A stretch of DNA of 64,000 nucleotides from Streptomyces sp. YPW6 (GTDB taxonomy: Bacteria; Actinomycetota; Actinomycetes; Streptomycetales; Streptomycetaceae). Below the pieces are notes generated by a model. The model worked only from the letters and a program-made list of their open reading frames with translations, did no database searches and was not told the origin of the DNA. The stretch covers positions 1,054,001-1,118,000 of the forward strand of contig NZ_CP076457.1 in NCBI RefSeq assembly GCF_018866325.1, read 5' to 3'. Each line of letters starts with the position of its first letter. Position 1 is the stretch's first letter. A program made the translations under genes and the position numbers. This document shows positions 26,962-35,684 of the stretch, piece by piece.

Positions 26962-28515
26962 ATGCGCCCACGCACCGCCGCCCGAACCCGGGCCCGCGCC
27001 TGTGCCGTGGCGGCCCTCACCGCCGCGGCCCTTCTCGCCACCGGGCAGCCGGTGGACGCCACCGCGCGGGCGGACCGCCCCGACCCGGTGAACCGGGCCT
27101 TCGCCGAGGCGTCCCGGGAGTACGGCGTACCGCGCGATCTGCTGGCCGCCGTGGGATACGGCGAGTCCCGGCTGAACGGACACGCGGGCAGGCCGAGCCA
27201 GGCGAACGGCTACGGCGTGATGCATCTGGCGAGCAACCCCGCCAACCGTTCCCTGGAGAAGGCCGCCGCGCTGACCGGCGAGAGCGCGGCCCGGCTGCGC
27301 CGGGACACCGCGGCCAACATCCTCGGCGGAGCCGCCGTGCTGCGCGACCACGCCGACGCGCTGGGCCTGGACGCCGCCGAGCGCCGGGACGTGAACGCCT
27401 GGTACCCGGCGGTGGCCCGCTACAGCGCCGCCGACGGGCCGGCGGCCGCGCTCTACGCGGACGCGGTCTTCACCTTCCTCGCCGAGGGCGTCTCCGCGAC
27501 GGTGGCCGGCGGCGAGGAGGTCCTCGTGCCGTCCCGGCCGGTCGCCCCGGACAAGGACGCGGTGCCGGAGGCCGACGTCTACGCGCAGAGCGCGGACTAC
27601 CCCTCGGCGCGCTGGGTGCCCGCCCACTCCGGGAACTTCGCCGCCGGCCGCACCGCGACCGTCGACAAGGTGGTCGTGCACGTCACCCAGGGCTCGTACG
27701 CGGGTTCCATCAGCTGGTTCCAGAACCCGGCGTCGCAGGTCAGCGCCCACTACGTGATCCGGTCGTCGGACGGAGAGGTCACCCAGACCGTCCGGGACAA
27801 GGACACGGCGTGGCACGCGCGCAGCGCCAACGCCTCGTCCGTCGGGATCGAGCACGAGGGGTGGGTCGACGAACCGGCCTGGTTCACCGACGCGATGTAC
27901 CGCTCCTCGGCCGCGCTGACCTCCCACCTCAGTGCGAAGTTCGGCATCCCGAAGGACCGGGCGCACATCGTCGGCCACAGCGAGGTGCCCGGCAACGACC
28001 ACACCGACCCCGGCCCCCACTGGGACTGGGACTACTACATGGAGCTGATCGGCGGTGACCCGGGCAACGGCGGCGACGGTCTGACGTTCCCCCTCTACAC
28101 CACCCAGCAGTCGGGCTCCTCGGGCCCGCAGGTGACCGCCGTCCAGACGCTGCTCACCCAGCAGGAGTACAACCCGGGCACGGTGGACGGCCTGTTCGGC
28201 CCCGCCACGAAGAGCGCCGTGGAGGCGTTCCAGCGGGCCCGCTCCCTCGACGCGGACGGGACGGTCGGCCCGAAGACCTGGACGGCCCTGCTCTCGGCCG
28301 GCACGACCCCGCTGCTGAAGCAGGGCAGTTCGGGCGATGCGGTGAAGCGGCTCCAGCGCGCCCTGACCGCGGCGCTCGGCAAGACCGTGGACGCGGACGG
28401 CAGCTTCGGCCCGGCCACGGACGCGGCGGTCCGCAGCTACCAGACGACCCGGAAGCTGGGCGTCGACGGCCAGGTCGGCCCGGCCACCTGGACGGCCCTG
28501 CAGAACGGCAGATGA
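26962..28515 (+). CDS. Secreted bifunctional peptidoglycan hydrolase (SLT-like plus amidase_2, two PG-binding domains)
   Basis: 517 residues. A signal peptide (Arg-rich N-region, cleavage near residue 33) precedes a lysozyme/transglycosylase-like region (~40-170: YGVPRDLLAAVGYGESRLNGHAG...NGYGVMHLA). Next is an N-acetylmuramoyl-L-alanine amidase_2 domain (~220-360) with zinc-site candidates in VVVHVTQGS, SVGIEHEGW and GHSEVPGNDHTDPG. Two C-terminal PG_binding_1 repeats follow, each with a GVDG/TVDGLFGPAT-type core. It cleaves cell-wall peptide stems; whether the N-terminal domain is an active glycosidase is uncertain. CAGGAG is 6 nt upstream of the ATG. Confidence 0.9.
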   Translation: MRPRTAARTRARACAVAALTAAALLATGQPVDATARADRPDPVNRAFAEASREYGVPRDLLAAVGYGESRLNGHAGRPSQANGYGVMHLASNPANRSLEKAAALTGESAARLRRDTAANILGGAAVLRDHADALGLDAAERRDVNAWYPAVARYSAADGPAAALYADAVFTFLAEGVSATVAGGEEVLVPSRPVAPDKDAVPEADVYAQSADYPSARWVPAHSGNFAAGRTATVDKVVVHVTQGSYAGSISWFQNPASQVSAHYVIRSSDGEVTQTVRDKDTAWHARSANASSVGIEHEGWVDEPAWFTDAMYRSSAALTSHLSAKFGIPKDRAHIVGHSEVPGNDHTDPGPHWDWDYYMELIGGDPGNGGDGLTFPLYTTQQSGSSGPQVTAVQTLLTQQEYNPGTVDGLFGPATKSAVEAFQRARSLDADGTVGPKTWTALLSAGTTPLLKQGSSGDAVKRLQRALTAALGKTVDADGSFGPATDAAVRSYQTTRKLGVDGQVGPATWTALQNGR

Positions 28516-28520
28516 GCACG

Positions 28521-28565
28521 GACCCGGGCGGGACCCTCCCCGAGCAGGAGGGGCCCGCCCGGGTC
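28521..28565 (+). terminator. Hairpin terminator after the peptidoglycan hydrolase gene
   Basis: GACCCGGGCGGG (28521-28532) pairs with CCCGCCCGGGTC (28554-28565), with an inner CCCTCC/GGAGGG stem. It starts 6 nt after the stop. Confidence 0.75.
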
Positions 28566-28639
28566 AGCACACCGCCGGGGGCGGCTGGGAGACGCCCGCC
28601 CGCGCCCGCACGCGAGCCGACGCGCCGGGCCCCGACGGG

Positions 28640-28683
28640 CTCACCCGCTCACCCGCTCACCCGCACCACCCGCATCACCCGCC
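28640..28683. repeat. CTCACCCG tandem repeats
   Basis: Three exact 8-bp copies (28640-28663), then degenerate copies running into the 3' end of the minus-strand gene that stops at 28675. Confidence 0.7.
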
Positions 28684-29340
28684 GACCGGATATCCGATCT
28701 CCTCGATGTCCTTGGCCAGTTCGGCGGTGACCCGCTCCGGCTGGAGCGCGGCGACGATCTCGTCCGTCAGCGGTCGCAGCGCGTAGACATGGCGTACGGC
28801 TTCGAGGTCGACGTCCACCTCGAAGTAGTCCTCGGCCCACTCCTGGTACGACTCGGGCGTCCCCGTCACGAGGAGCTGGAAGAGCCAGTCCGCCCCGTCG
28901 GAGTCCTCCCCGTCCTCCGGGAACTCCACCTCCCCCGCACGCCAGCGCTCGTCACCGCTCTCGCGCCAGAGGCAGGCGGTGACGACGGGCATCCCGAACT
29001 CGTCGCAGAACGACGGCTCGTCCACGTACCGCCGGAACACCTCGGGCACGTCGTCGAGCACCCCGGGCCAGGGCGCGTCGTCCACGTACGGGCTCATCGG
29101 GGACTCGTGGTCGAAACCGCGGGCGTAGACCCCTTCGGCGGAGAAGACGATCGCGTACTCCCCGCCCGCCCCGTCCCGCATCGAGGCCATCGCCTCGGTC
29201 GGGGACCACTGCGCGTCGAAGCCGTGCCAGCGGTGGTCCCACTCCGGACACAGGATCGCGTCGAGCATCGCCAGGGAACGGCAGAGATCGGCGAGGGCGG
29301 ATATGCCGGGCAGCCGACGGGCCACGTCGTGAACGCTCAT
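28675..29340 (-). CDS. Conserved streptomycete protein of unknown function
   Basis: 221 residues, acidic, Trp/Phe-rich, no signal peptide or membrane segment. I recognise the style of a conserved Streptomyces hypothetical (VHDVARRLPGISALADLCRSLAMLDAIL at the start, then WSPTEAMASMRDGAGGEYAIVFS and GFDHESPMSPY) but no named domain. FQLLVTGTPESYQEWAEDYFEVDVD suggests a SUKH/SMI1-like or immunity-type fold only weakly. ATG at 29340 or 29349; GGGG precedes the former. It is alone, upstream of no obvious operon partner. Confidence 0.75.
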   Translation of the reverse strand: MSVHDVARRLPGISALADLCRSLAMLDAILCPEWDHRWHGFDAQWSPTEAMASMRDGAGGEYAIVFSAEGVYARGFDHESPMSPYVDDAPWPGVLDDVPEVFRRYVDEPSFCDEFGMPVVTACLWRESGDERWRAGEVEFPEDGEDSDGADWLFQLLVTGTPESYQEWAEDYFEVDVDLEAVRHVYALRPLTDEIVAALQPERVTAELAKDIEEIGYPVGG

Positions 29341-29665
29341 GGGCCCCATCCAACCGCACCGGCCGGGCCGGCCATTCACGTGCTCCCCCGATGCCGTCCG
29401 GGCGAACGGTCACGATAGACGCCGATCCCCCTCCGTGCTCGCCCCGCAGGCGGGTGCTCGACGCATCTGGTCCCGCACCCCCGGGGAGGGAGTGCGGGAC
29501 CGGATCAGCGGGTCGCTCCATGGCGAACGCCCGGAGATCGCCTCAGGCCGAAGGGCCGGGTGATCTCCTGGCCGGCGACGAGCCCCCGGGGCCCTCCCCG
29601 TGGGCCATGAGCGGGGCCGCCGTGGCGGTAACCCGCCCGGGACGGACGGGGTGTTGACGGGCGTT
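29341..29665. other. 325-bp region without a gene
   Basis: It lies between the start of the unknown gene and the end of xdhC. A hairpin GGTCCCGCAC/GTGCGGGACC (29469-29501) may end the purine operon; otherwise I see nothing. Confidence 0.6.
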
Positions 29666-30808
29666 TCAGGCCACCGAGGCGAGCGGCTGCCCGCTGCTGT
29701 CGTGGTGGATGGGGGTGTGGGCCCCGGTGAGCGGTACGCCGCTGCCGCCGCGCCGGACCGCGACGATCTCGGCCGCGATGGACAGGGCCGTCTCCTCCGG
29801 CGTACGGGCGCCGAGGTCGAGGCCGATCGGCGAGTGCAGCCGGGCCAGTTCGCGGTCGGTGAGGCCGACGTCGCGGAGGCGCTCGTTGCGCTCCAGGTGG
29901 GTGCGGCGCGAGCCCATGGCGCCGACGTAGGCGACGGGGAGACGCAGGGCCGCCTCCAGCAGCGGTACGTCGAACTTGGCGTCGTGGGTGAGGACGCAGA
30001 GCACGGTCCGGGCGTCGGTGGCGGTCCCGGCGAGGTAGCGGTGGGGCCAGTCGACGACGATCTCGTCGGCCTCGGGAAAGCGGGCCGCGGTGGCGAAGAC
30101 CGGCCGGGCGTCGCAGACGGTGACCCGGTAGCCGAGGAACTTCCCGGCCCGCACCAGGGCGGAGGCGAAGTCGATGGCGCCGAACACGATCATGCGGGGC
30201 GGCGGCACGCTGGACTCGACCAGCAGCTCGACGGGCCGGCCGCAGCGCGAGCCCTCCGCGCCGATGGCGAGCGGTCCGGTGCGGCCCGCGTCCAGCAGGG
30301 CCCGCGCCTCGGCGGCGGCGGTCCGGTCGAGCGCCGGGTGGCCGCCGAGCCCGCCCTCGTAACTCCCGTCGGGGCGGACCAGGAGCGGCAGGCCGAGCAG
30401 TTCCCCGGGCCCGTCCGTGACCCGGGCGAGCGCGGCCGCCGTCCCCTCCGCGGCGGCCGCGAGCGCGGCGGCGAACACCGGCCGGGCGGGGTCGTCCGCC
30501 CGGACCGGGGTCACCAGGATGTCGATGACGCCACCGCAGGTCAGGCCGACCGCGAAGGCGTCCTCGTCGCTGTAGCCGAAGCGCTCACGGACGGGGCGGC
30601 CGTCCTCCATGGCCTGTCGGCACAGTTCGTAGACGGCCCCCTCCACACAGCCGCCGGAGACGGACCCGACGGCCGTGCCGTCGCGGTCGACGGCGAGGGC
30701 GGCGCCGGGCTGCCGGGGCGCGCTGCCGCCGACCGCCACCACGGTGGCGACGGCGAACTCGCGTCCCTGCGAGACCCACCGGTGCAGCTCTTCGGCGATG
30801 TCCAGCAT
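29666..30808 (-). CDS. xdhC: XdhC/CoxI-family molybdenum cofactor insertion protein
   Basis: 380 residues. XdhC proteins bind molybdopterin cofactor, assist its sulfuration and insert it into xanthine dehydrogenase. The N-terminal XdhC domain shows VATVVAVGGSAPRQPGAALAV and SVSGGCVEGAVYE (conserved Cys), then GLTCGGVIDILV (second Cys); the C-terminal Rossmann domain has IVFGAIDFASALVRAGKFLGYRVTVCDARPVFAT and YVGAMGSRRT. All family blocks are intact. It is the last gene of permease - xdhC, 35 bp after the permease start region, and serves the dehydrogenase encoded upstream. Confidence 0.92.
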   Translation of the reverse strand: MLDIAEELHRWVSQGREFAVATVVAVGGSAPRQPGAALAVDRDGTAVGSVSGGCVEGAVYELCRQAMEDGRPVRERFGYSDEDAFAVGLTCGGVIDILVTPVRADDPARPVFAAALAAAAEGTAAALARVTDGPGELLGLPLLVRPDGSYEGGLGGHPALDRTAAAEARALLDAGRTGPLAIGAEGSRCGRPVELLVESSVPPPRMIVFGAIDFASALVRAGKFLGYRVTVCDARPVFATAARFPEADEIVVDWPHRYLAGTATDARTVLCVLTHDAKFDVPLLEAALRLPVAYVGAMGSRRTHLERNERLRDVGLTDRELARLHSPIGLDLGARTPEETALSIAAEIVAVRRGGSGVPLTGAHTPIHHDSSGQPLASVA

Positions 30809-30843
30809 GGCGTTCTCTCCTCGGGGTGAAGGGGGCCCGGGCG

Positions 30844-32301
30844 TCAGTGGACGCCCAGCCAGCTCTCGATCGGGTTGAGGGCGAAGAAGACGATGAAGAT
30901 CACCGTCAGCCCCCACATGAAGGCCCCGACCTCGCGGGCCCGGCCCTGGGCGAGCTTGATGGCGGAGTACGAGATGACACCCGCGGCGACACCGGTGGTG
31001 ATGGTGTACGTGAAGGGCATCAGCACCACGGTCAGGAAGACCGGGATGGCGACCGAGCGGTCGCCCCAGTCCACGTGCCGGGCGTTCTGCATCATCATCG
31101 CGCCGATGACGACGAGGGCGGCGGAGGCCACCTCGGTCGGCACGATCGCGGTGAGCGGGGTGAAGAAGAGGCAGGCGGCGAAGAAGAGGCCGGTGACGGC
31201 GGAGGCGAGACCGGTGCGGGCCCCTTCGCCGACGCCGGTGGCCGATTCGACGAAGACCGTCTGACCGGAGCCGGAGGCGACACCGCCGATGACCCCGCCG
31301 GCGCCGTCGATGAACAGCGCCTTGGACAGGCCCGGCATGCGGCCCTTGTCGTCGGCGAGCTTGGCCTCGGTGCCGACGCCGATGATGGTGGCCATCGCGT
31401 CGAAGAAGCCGGCCAGCACCAGGGTGAAGACGATCATGCCGACGGTCATCACGCCGACGTCGCCCCAGCCGCCGAACTCGACGTTCCCGAAGAGCGAGAA
31501 GTCGGGGGCGGAGACCGCGCTGCCCTCCAGCGCCGGCGGGCCGCTGCTCCATGCCTTGGGGTCGATGTCGACGATCGCGTTGACGGTGATCGCGACCAGC
31601 GTGCCGACGACGATACCGATCAGGATCGCGCCGGGGATGTTGCGCGCCTGGAGCATGAAGATGAGCAGAAGGGTCACGCAGAAGATCAGGACGGGCCAGC
31701 CGGCGAGTTCACCGGCGGGGCCGAGGGAGACGGGGGTGGCCACGCCCTGGTGGACGAATCCGGCCTTGTAGAGGCCGATGAGGGCGATGAAGAGCCCGAT
31801 GCCCATGGTGATGCCGTGCTTGAGCGCGAGCGGGATCGCGTTCATGATCATCTCGCGGAGGCCGGTGACCACCAGGAGGCAGATCACCACACCGTAGATC
31901 ACACACATGCCCATGGCCTGCGGCCAGGTCATGTTGGGCGCGACCTGCGAGGCGAGCACACCGGAGACGCTGAGCCCGGCGGCGAGCGCCAGGGGCACCT
32001 TGCCGACGAAGCCCATGAGCAGGGTCGTCGCGGCGGCCGCGAGGGCGGTGGCGGTGATCAGGCCGCTCTGGCCGAGAAGGTTGCCGTCGACGTCCTCCCC
32101 GCCCAGGATCAGCGGGTTGAGCAGGAGGATGTACGCCATGGCCATGAAGGTCGTGACGCCGCCGCGCACCTCGCGCGCGACCGTGGATCCTCGTTCGGAT
32201 ATGTGGAAGTACCGGTCGAGCCATGATCTTCCGGCGGGGACGCGCGAGCCGGGGCCCGCGCTTTCCGGACTGGTTCTCGGTTCCACTGACTGCTGGGTCA
32301 T
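30844..32301 (-). CDS. NCS2-family purine permease (AzgA-like)
   Basis: 485 residues with about 12-13 membrane helices. YILLLNPLIL after REVRGGVTTFMAMA is the signature of the AzgA branch (adenine/guanine/hypoxanthine:H+ symporters), and SGSGQTVFVESATGVGEGARTG matches its helix 10 region (here ASGSGQTV rather than GTSTVT). Basic N-terminal tail of ~35 residues is cytosolic. Set between xdh genes and xdhC, it probably imports the purines that xanthine dehydrogenase oxidises. The 334-bp gap upstream contains the terminator of the preceding operon, so it may have its own promoter. Confidence 0.88.
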   Translation of the reverse strand: MTQQSVEPRTSPESAGPGSRVPAGRSWLDRYFHISERGSTVAREVRGGVTTFMAMAYILLLNPLILGGEDVDGNLLGQSGLITATALAAAATTLLMGFVGKVPLALAAGLSVSGVLASQVAPNMTWPQAMGMCVIYGVVICLLVVTGLREMIMNAIPLALKHGITMGIGLFIALIGLYKAGFVHQGVATPVSLGPAGELAGWPVLIFCVTLLLIFMLQARNIPGAILIGIVVGTLVAITVNAIVDIDPKAWSSGPPALEGSAVSAPDFSLFGNVEFGGWGDVGVMTVGMIVFTLVLAGFFDAMATIIGVGTEAKLADDKGRMPGLSKALFIDGAGGVIGGVASGSGQTVFVESATGVGEGARTGLASAVTGLFFAACLFFTPLTAIVPTEVASAALVVIGAMMMQNARHVDWGDRSVAIPVFLTVVLMPFTYTITTGVAAGVISYSAIKLAQGRAREVGAFMWGLTVIFIVFFALNPIESWLGVH

Positions 32302-32635
32302 GATGCCTGACTCCCAAGGTTCACAGGGGCACCCGCTTGGAGATTCCTGAATGCGGGATTTGGGATGACTGCGTCGGCTGCACGACCCGGGGACGGCCGG
32401 GACGAACTGTTGAGGCAGAACGGATGTGCCGGCGGCACGGATGATCCGTGAGGCGTTGCCGTGCTCTCGGGCACGGCGGTGAAGAACCGCGAGCGGTGCG
32501 GTACTCGGGGCCTCCGGGCGGTGCGGGGTGCGGAAAAGTGTGACGTTCTCGGCGCTGCGCACCGCCCGGAGAGTTGGGGGGACCGCTCGGAGTCTGCCGG
32601 GTGACGTGACCGGTGGGAGGTCACCCGGCAGGCTC
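32302..32635. other. 334-bp gap between the xanthine dehydrogenase genes and the permease
   Basis: No gene seen. It holds the xdh terminator at 32594-32631 and presumably the permease promoter on the minus strand, which I could not place with confidence. Confidence 0.6.
32594..32631 (-). terminator. Hairpin terminator of the xdh operon
   Basis: CTGCCGGGTGAC (32594-32605) pairs perfectly with 32620-32631, starting 4 nt beyond the stop of the large subunit gene. Confidence 0.75.
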
Positions 32636-35086
32636 TCAGGTGCTGGTGAGGTGTTCGGGCCGCACCGGTGTCCTGTTGAGCTCAAGGCCCGTCGCGTTCC
32701 GGATCGCCGCGAGGACGGCCGGGGTGGACGACAGGGTGGGGGCCTCGCCGATGCCGCGCAGCCCGTAGGGGGCGTGCTCGTCGGCGAGTTCGAGCACGTC
32801 GACCGGGATCGTCGGCGTGTCGAGGATCGTGGGGAGCAGGTAGTCCGTGAAGGAGGGGTTGCGCACCTTCGCGGTCTGCGGGTCGACGATGATCTCCTCC
32901 ATCACCGCGACGCCCATGCCCTGGAGGGTACCGCCCTGGATCTGACCGAGGACGGAGAGCGGGTTGAGCGCCTTGCCGACGTCCTGGGCGCAGGCCAGTT
33001 CGATGACCTTGACCAGGCCGAGTTCGGTGTCGACCTCGACGACGGCGCGGTGGGCGGCGAAGGAGTACTGGACGTGGCCGTTGCCCTGTCCGGTACGCAG
33101 GTCGAACGCCTCGGTGGGCCGGTGGCGCCACTCCAGCTCGATGTCGATGACCTCGTCCTCCAGCACGTCGGCCAGGTCCGCGAGGACCTCGCCGCCGTCG
33201 GTGACGACCTTGCCGCCCTCCAGGAGGAGTTCGGCGGTGGCCCAGGCCGGGTGGTAGGTGCCGAACCTGGTGCGGCCCAGCTCCAGGACCTTCTCCCGGA
33301 CGGCTTCGCAGGAGTTCTTGACCGCGCCGCCGGTGACGTACGTCTGGCGGGAGGCCGAGGTGGAACCGGCGGAGCCGACGCGGGTGTCGGCGGGGTGGAT
33401 GGTGACCTGGTTGACGCCGAGTTCGGTACGGGCGATCTGGGCGTGCACGGTGACGCCGCCCTGGCCGACCTCGGCCATCGCGGTGTGCACGGTGGCGACC
33501 GGTTCGCCGTTGATGACCTCCATCCGCACCCGGGCGGTGGAGTAGTCGTCGAAGCCCTCGGAGAAGCCGACGTTCTTCAGGCCGACCGCGTAGCCGATGC
33601 CCCGGACGACGCCTTCGCCGTGGGTCGTGTTGGAGAGCCCGCCGGGCAGGGCGCGCACGTCGACGGAGGTGCCGTCGCTGCCCGCCGTGAGCCATTCCTG
33701 CTCGGGCGGCAGCGGGCGGGCCTTGACGCGGCGCAGCAGCTCGGCGACCGGGGCCGGCGAGTCGCAGGCCTGTCCGGTGGGCAGCAGGGTGCCCTGCTCC
33801 ATGGCGTTGAGCTGCCGGAACTCCACGGGGTCCATGCCGAGCTTCGCCGCGAGCTTGTCCATCTGCGCTTCGTAGGCGAAGCACGCCTGGACCGCGCCGA
33901 AGCCGCGCATCGCGCCGCAGGGCGGGTTGTTGGTGTAGAGGGCGATCGCCTCGATGTCGACGTCCTCGATCTTGTATGGGCCGACCGAGAGCGAGGAGGC
34001 GTTGCCGACGACGGCCGGGGAGGCGGAGGCGTAGGCCCCGCCGTCCAGGACGATCCGGCACTTCATGTGCGTGATCTTGCCGTCCTTGGTGGCGCCGTGC
34101 TCGTAGTGGAGCTTCGCCGGGTGCCGGTGGACGTGTCCGAAGAAGGACTCGAACCGGTTGTAGACGATCTTGACGGGCTTGCCGGTGCGGAGCGCCAGCA
34201 GGCAGGCGTGGATCTGCATCGAGATGTCCTCGCGGCCGCCGAAGGCCCCGCCGACGCCGGAGAGCGTCATCCGGACCTTGTCCTCGGGCAGGCCGAGGAC
34301 GGGGGCGATCTGGCCGAGGTCCGAGTGCAGCCACTGGGTGGCGACGTACAGTTCGACGCCGCCGTCCTCGGAGGGCACGGCGAGCCCGGACTCGGGGCCG
34401 AGGAAGGCCTGGTCCTGCATGCCGAAGGTGTACTCGCCCGTGACGACGACGTCGGCGCGCTTGGCGGCCTCGTCGGCGTCGCCGCGGATGATCGGCTGGC
34501 GGTGGACGATGTTGGGGTGCGGGACGTGCCCGATGTGGTGGTCGTCCCGGCCCTCGTGGACGAGCACGGCGTCGGGGGCGGTCGCGGACGCCTCATCCGT
34601 GATGAGCGGCAGCTCGCGGTACTCGATCTTGATCTTGGCGGCGGCGCGGCGGGCGGTCTCGGGGTGGTCGGCGGCGACGATGGCGACCGGCTCGCCGTGG
34701 TGGCGGACCTTGCCGTTGGCGAGAACCGGGGTGTCCTGGATCTCCAGGCCGTAGTTCTTCATCTCGGCGGGCAGGTCGTCGTACGTCATCACCGCGTAGA
34801 CGCCGGAGGTGGCCAGCGCCTCGGAGGTGTCGATGGAGACGATCTCCGCGTGGGCGACGGTGGAGCGCAGGGTCTGGCCCCACAGCATGTCCTCGTGCCA
34901 CATGTCGGAGGAGTACGCGAACTCGCCGGTGACCTTGAGGGTGCCGTCGGGACGGAGCGTGGACTCGCCGATGCCGCCCTTGGTGGGCGACCCCTGGGTG
35001 ATCTTGGTCGGGGTGCCGGACGGTACGTTCTGCGCCGTCGGCATCGTGGCCGCGGGGCGCGTGGTGGCTTCGGGGCGCGTCGTCAT
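32636..35086 (-). CDS. Xanthine dehydrogenase, molybdopterin-binding subunit
   Basis: 816 residues of the xanthine oxidase large-subunit family. GGAFGGRED (Moco loop), GAMRGFGAVQACFAYE (substrate-pocket Arg), AEVGQGGVTVHAQIA and the catalytic glutamate E781 in GLRGIGEAPTLSS are present, so it should be active. It hydroxylates hypoxanthine/xanthine to urate in the cytosol together with the Fe-S and FAD subunits encoded just upstream. Its ATG overlaps the Fe-S gene's stop by 4 nt. CO dehydrogenase-type and aldehyde oxidase-type relatives are alternatives, but the PucR regulator, XdhC and purine permease support xanthine. Confidence 0.93.
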   Translation of the reverse strand: MTTRPEATTRPAATMPTAQNVPSGTPTKITQGSPTKGGIGESTLRPDGTLKVTGEFAYSSDMWHEDMLWGQTLRSTVAHAEIVSIDTSEALATSGVYAVMTYDDLPAEMKNYGLEIQDTPVLANGKVRHHGEPVAIVAADHPETARRAAAKIKIEYRELPLITDEASATAPDAVLVHEGRDDHHIGHVPHPNIVHRQPIIRGDADEAAKRADVVVTGEYTFGMQDQAFLGPESGLAVPSEDGGVELYVATQWLHSDLGQIAPVLGLPEDKVRMTLSGVGGAFGGREDISMQIHACLLALRTGKPVKIVYNRFESFFGHVHRHPAKLHYEHGATKDGKITHMKCRIVLDGGAYASASPAVVGNASSLSVGPYKIEDVDIEAIALYTNNPPCGAMRGFGAVQACFAYEAQMDKLAAKLGMDPVEFRQLNAMEQGTLLPTGQACDSPAPVAELLRRVKARPLPPEQEWLTAGSDGTSVDVRALPGGLSNTTHGEGVVRGIGYAVGLKNVGFSEGFDDYSTARVRMEVINGEPVATVHTAMAEVGQGGVTVHAQIARTELGVNQVTIHPADTRVGSAGSTSASRQTYVTGGAVKNSCEAVREKVLELGRTRFGTYHPAWATAELLLEGGKVVTDGGEVLADLADVLEDEVIDIELEWRHRPTEAFDLRTGQGNGHVQYSFAAHRAVVEVDTELGLVKVIELACAQDVGKALNPLSVLGQIQGGTLQGMGVAVMEEIIVDPQTAKVRNPSFTDYLLPTILDTPTIPVDVLELADEHAPYGLRGIGEAPTLSSTPAVLAAIRNATGLELNRTPVRPEHLTST

Positions 35087-35682
35087 GACTGGGCCGCCTC
35101 TCCCTGGCGGGCGGCCGCGAGGCGGACCGCGTCGAGGATCTTCTCGTAACCGGTGCAGCGGCAGAGGTTGCCGGAGAGCGCCTCGCGGATGTCCTGGTCG
35201 GACGGGGAGGGGGTGTTCTCCAGCAGCTCGTCGGCGGCGACCAGCAGGCCGGGGGTGCAGAAGCCGCACTGGACGGCTCCGGCGTCGATGAACGCCTGCT
35301 GGATCGGGGCCAGTTCGACGGCCTCGCCGGTCTGGCCGTCGGTGGGCCGGGCCTGCCAGCGCTTGGCGGCGTCCAGGGTGGTGCCGCAGGCGCCGGAGGC
35401 GCAGCCACCACCCGGGTGGGCGTCCTCGCGGTGCCGGGCGTAGTCGGCCAGACCCTCGACGGTGACGACCTCGCGGCCCTCGACCTGTCCGGCGGCCACC
35501 AGGCACGCGCAGACCGGGACGCCGTCCAGCCGGACGGTGCAGGAGCCGCACTCGCCCTGCTCGCAGGCGTTCTTGGAGCCGGGCAGGCCCATGCGCTCAC
35601 GCAGGACGTACAGGAGGGACTCGCCCTCCCAGACGTCGTCGGCTTCCTGCTGCCGGCCGTTGACCGTGAAATTGACTCGCAT
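35083..35682 (-). CDS. Xanthine dehydrogenase, [2Fe-2S] subunit
   Basis: 199 residues with the two [2Fe-2S] clusters of the family: plant-type ferredoxin ligands in ACEQGECGSCTV...VCACL and the second cluster in QCGFCTPG...NLCRCTGYEKI. An insertion of ~30 residues between the clusters (PGGGCASGACGTTLDAAKRW) with two extra Cys is longer than in compact CoxS-type subunits. It passes electrons from molybdenum to FAD. It starts 2 bp after the FAD-subunit stop and overlaps the large-subunit start, so the three are one translationally linked operon. Confidence 0.93.
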   Translation of the reverse strand: MRVNFTVNGRQQEADDVWEGESLLYVLRERMGLPGSKNACEQGECGSCTVRLDGVPVCACLVAAGQVEGREVVTVEGLADYARHREDAHPGGGCASGACGTTLDAAKRWQARPTDGQTGEAVELAPIQQAFIDAGAVQCGFCTPGLLVAADELLENTPSPSDQDIREALSGNLCRCTGYEKILDAVRLAAARQGEAAQS

Positions 35683-35684
35683 GG

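Noticed and set aside
29391..29657. 88-codon plus-strand open frame upstream of xdhC
   Set aside because: No family features and poor codon-position bias; it overlaps the probable terminator.
32528..35149. An 873-codon frame antisense to xanthine dehydrogenase
   Set aside because: Composition is that of a shadow frame and the real gene has all catalytic motifs.
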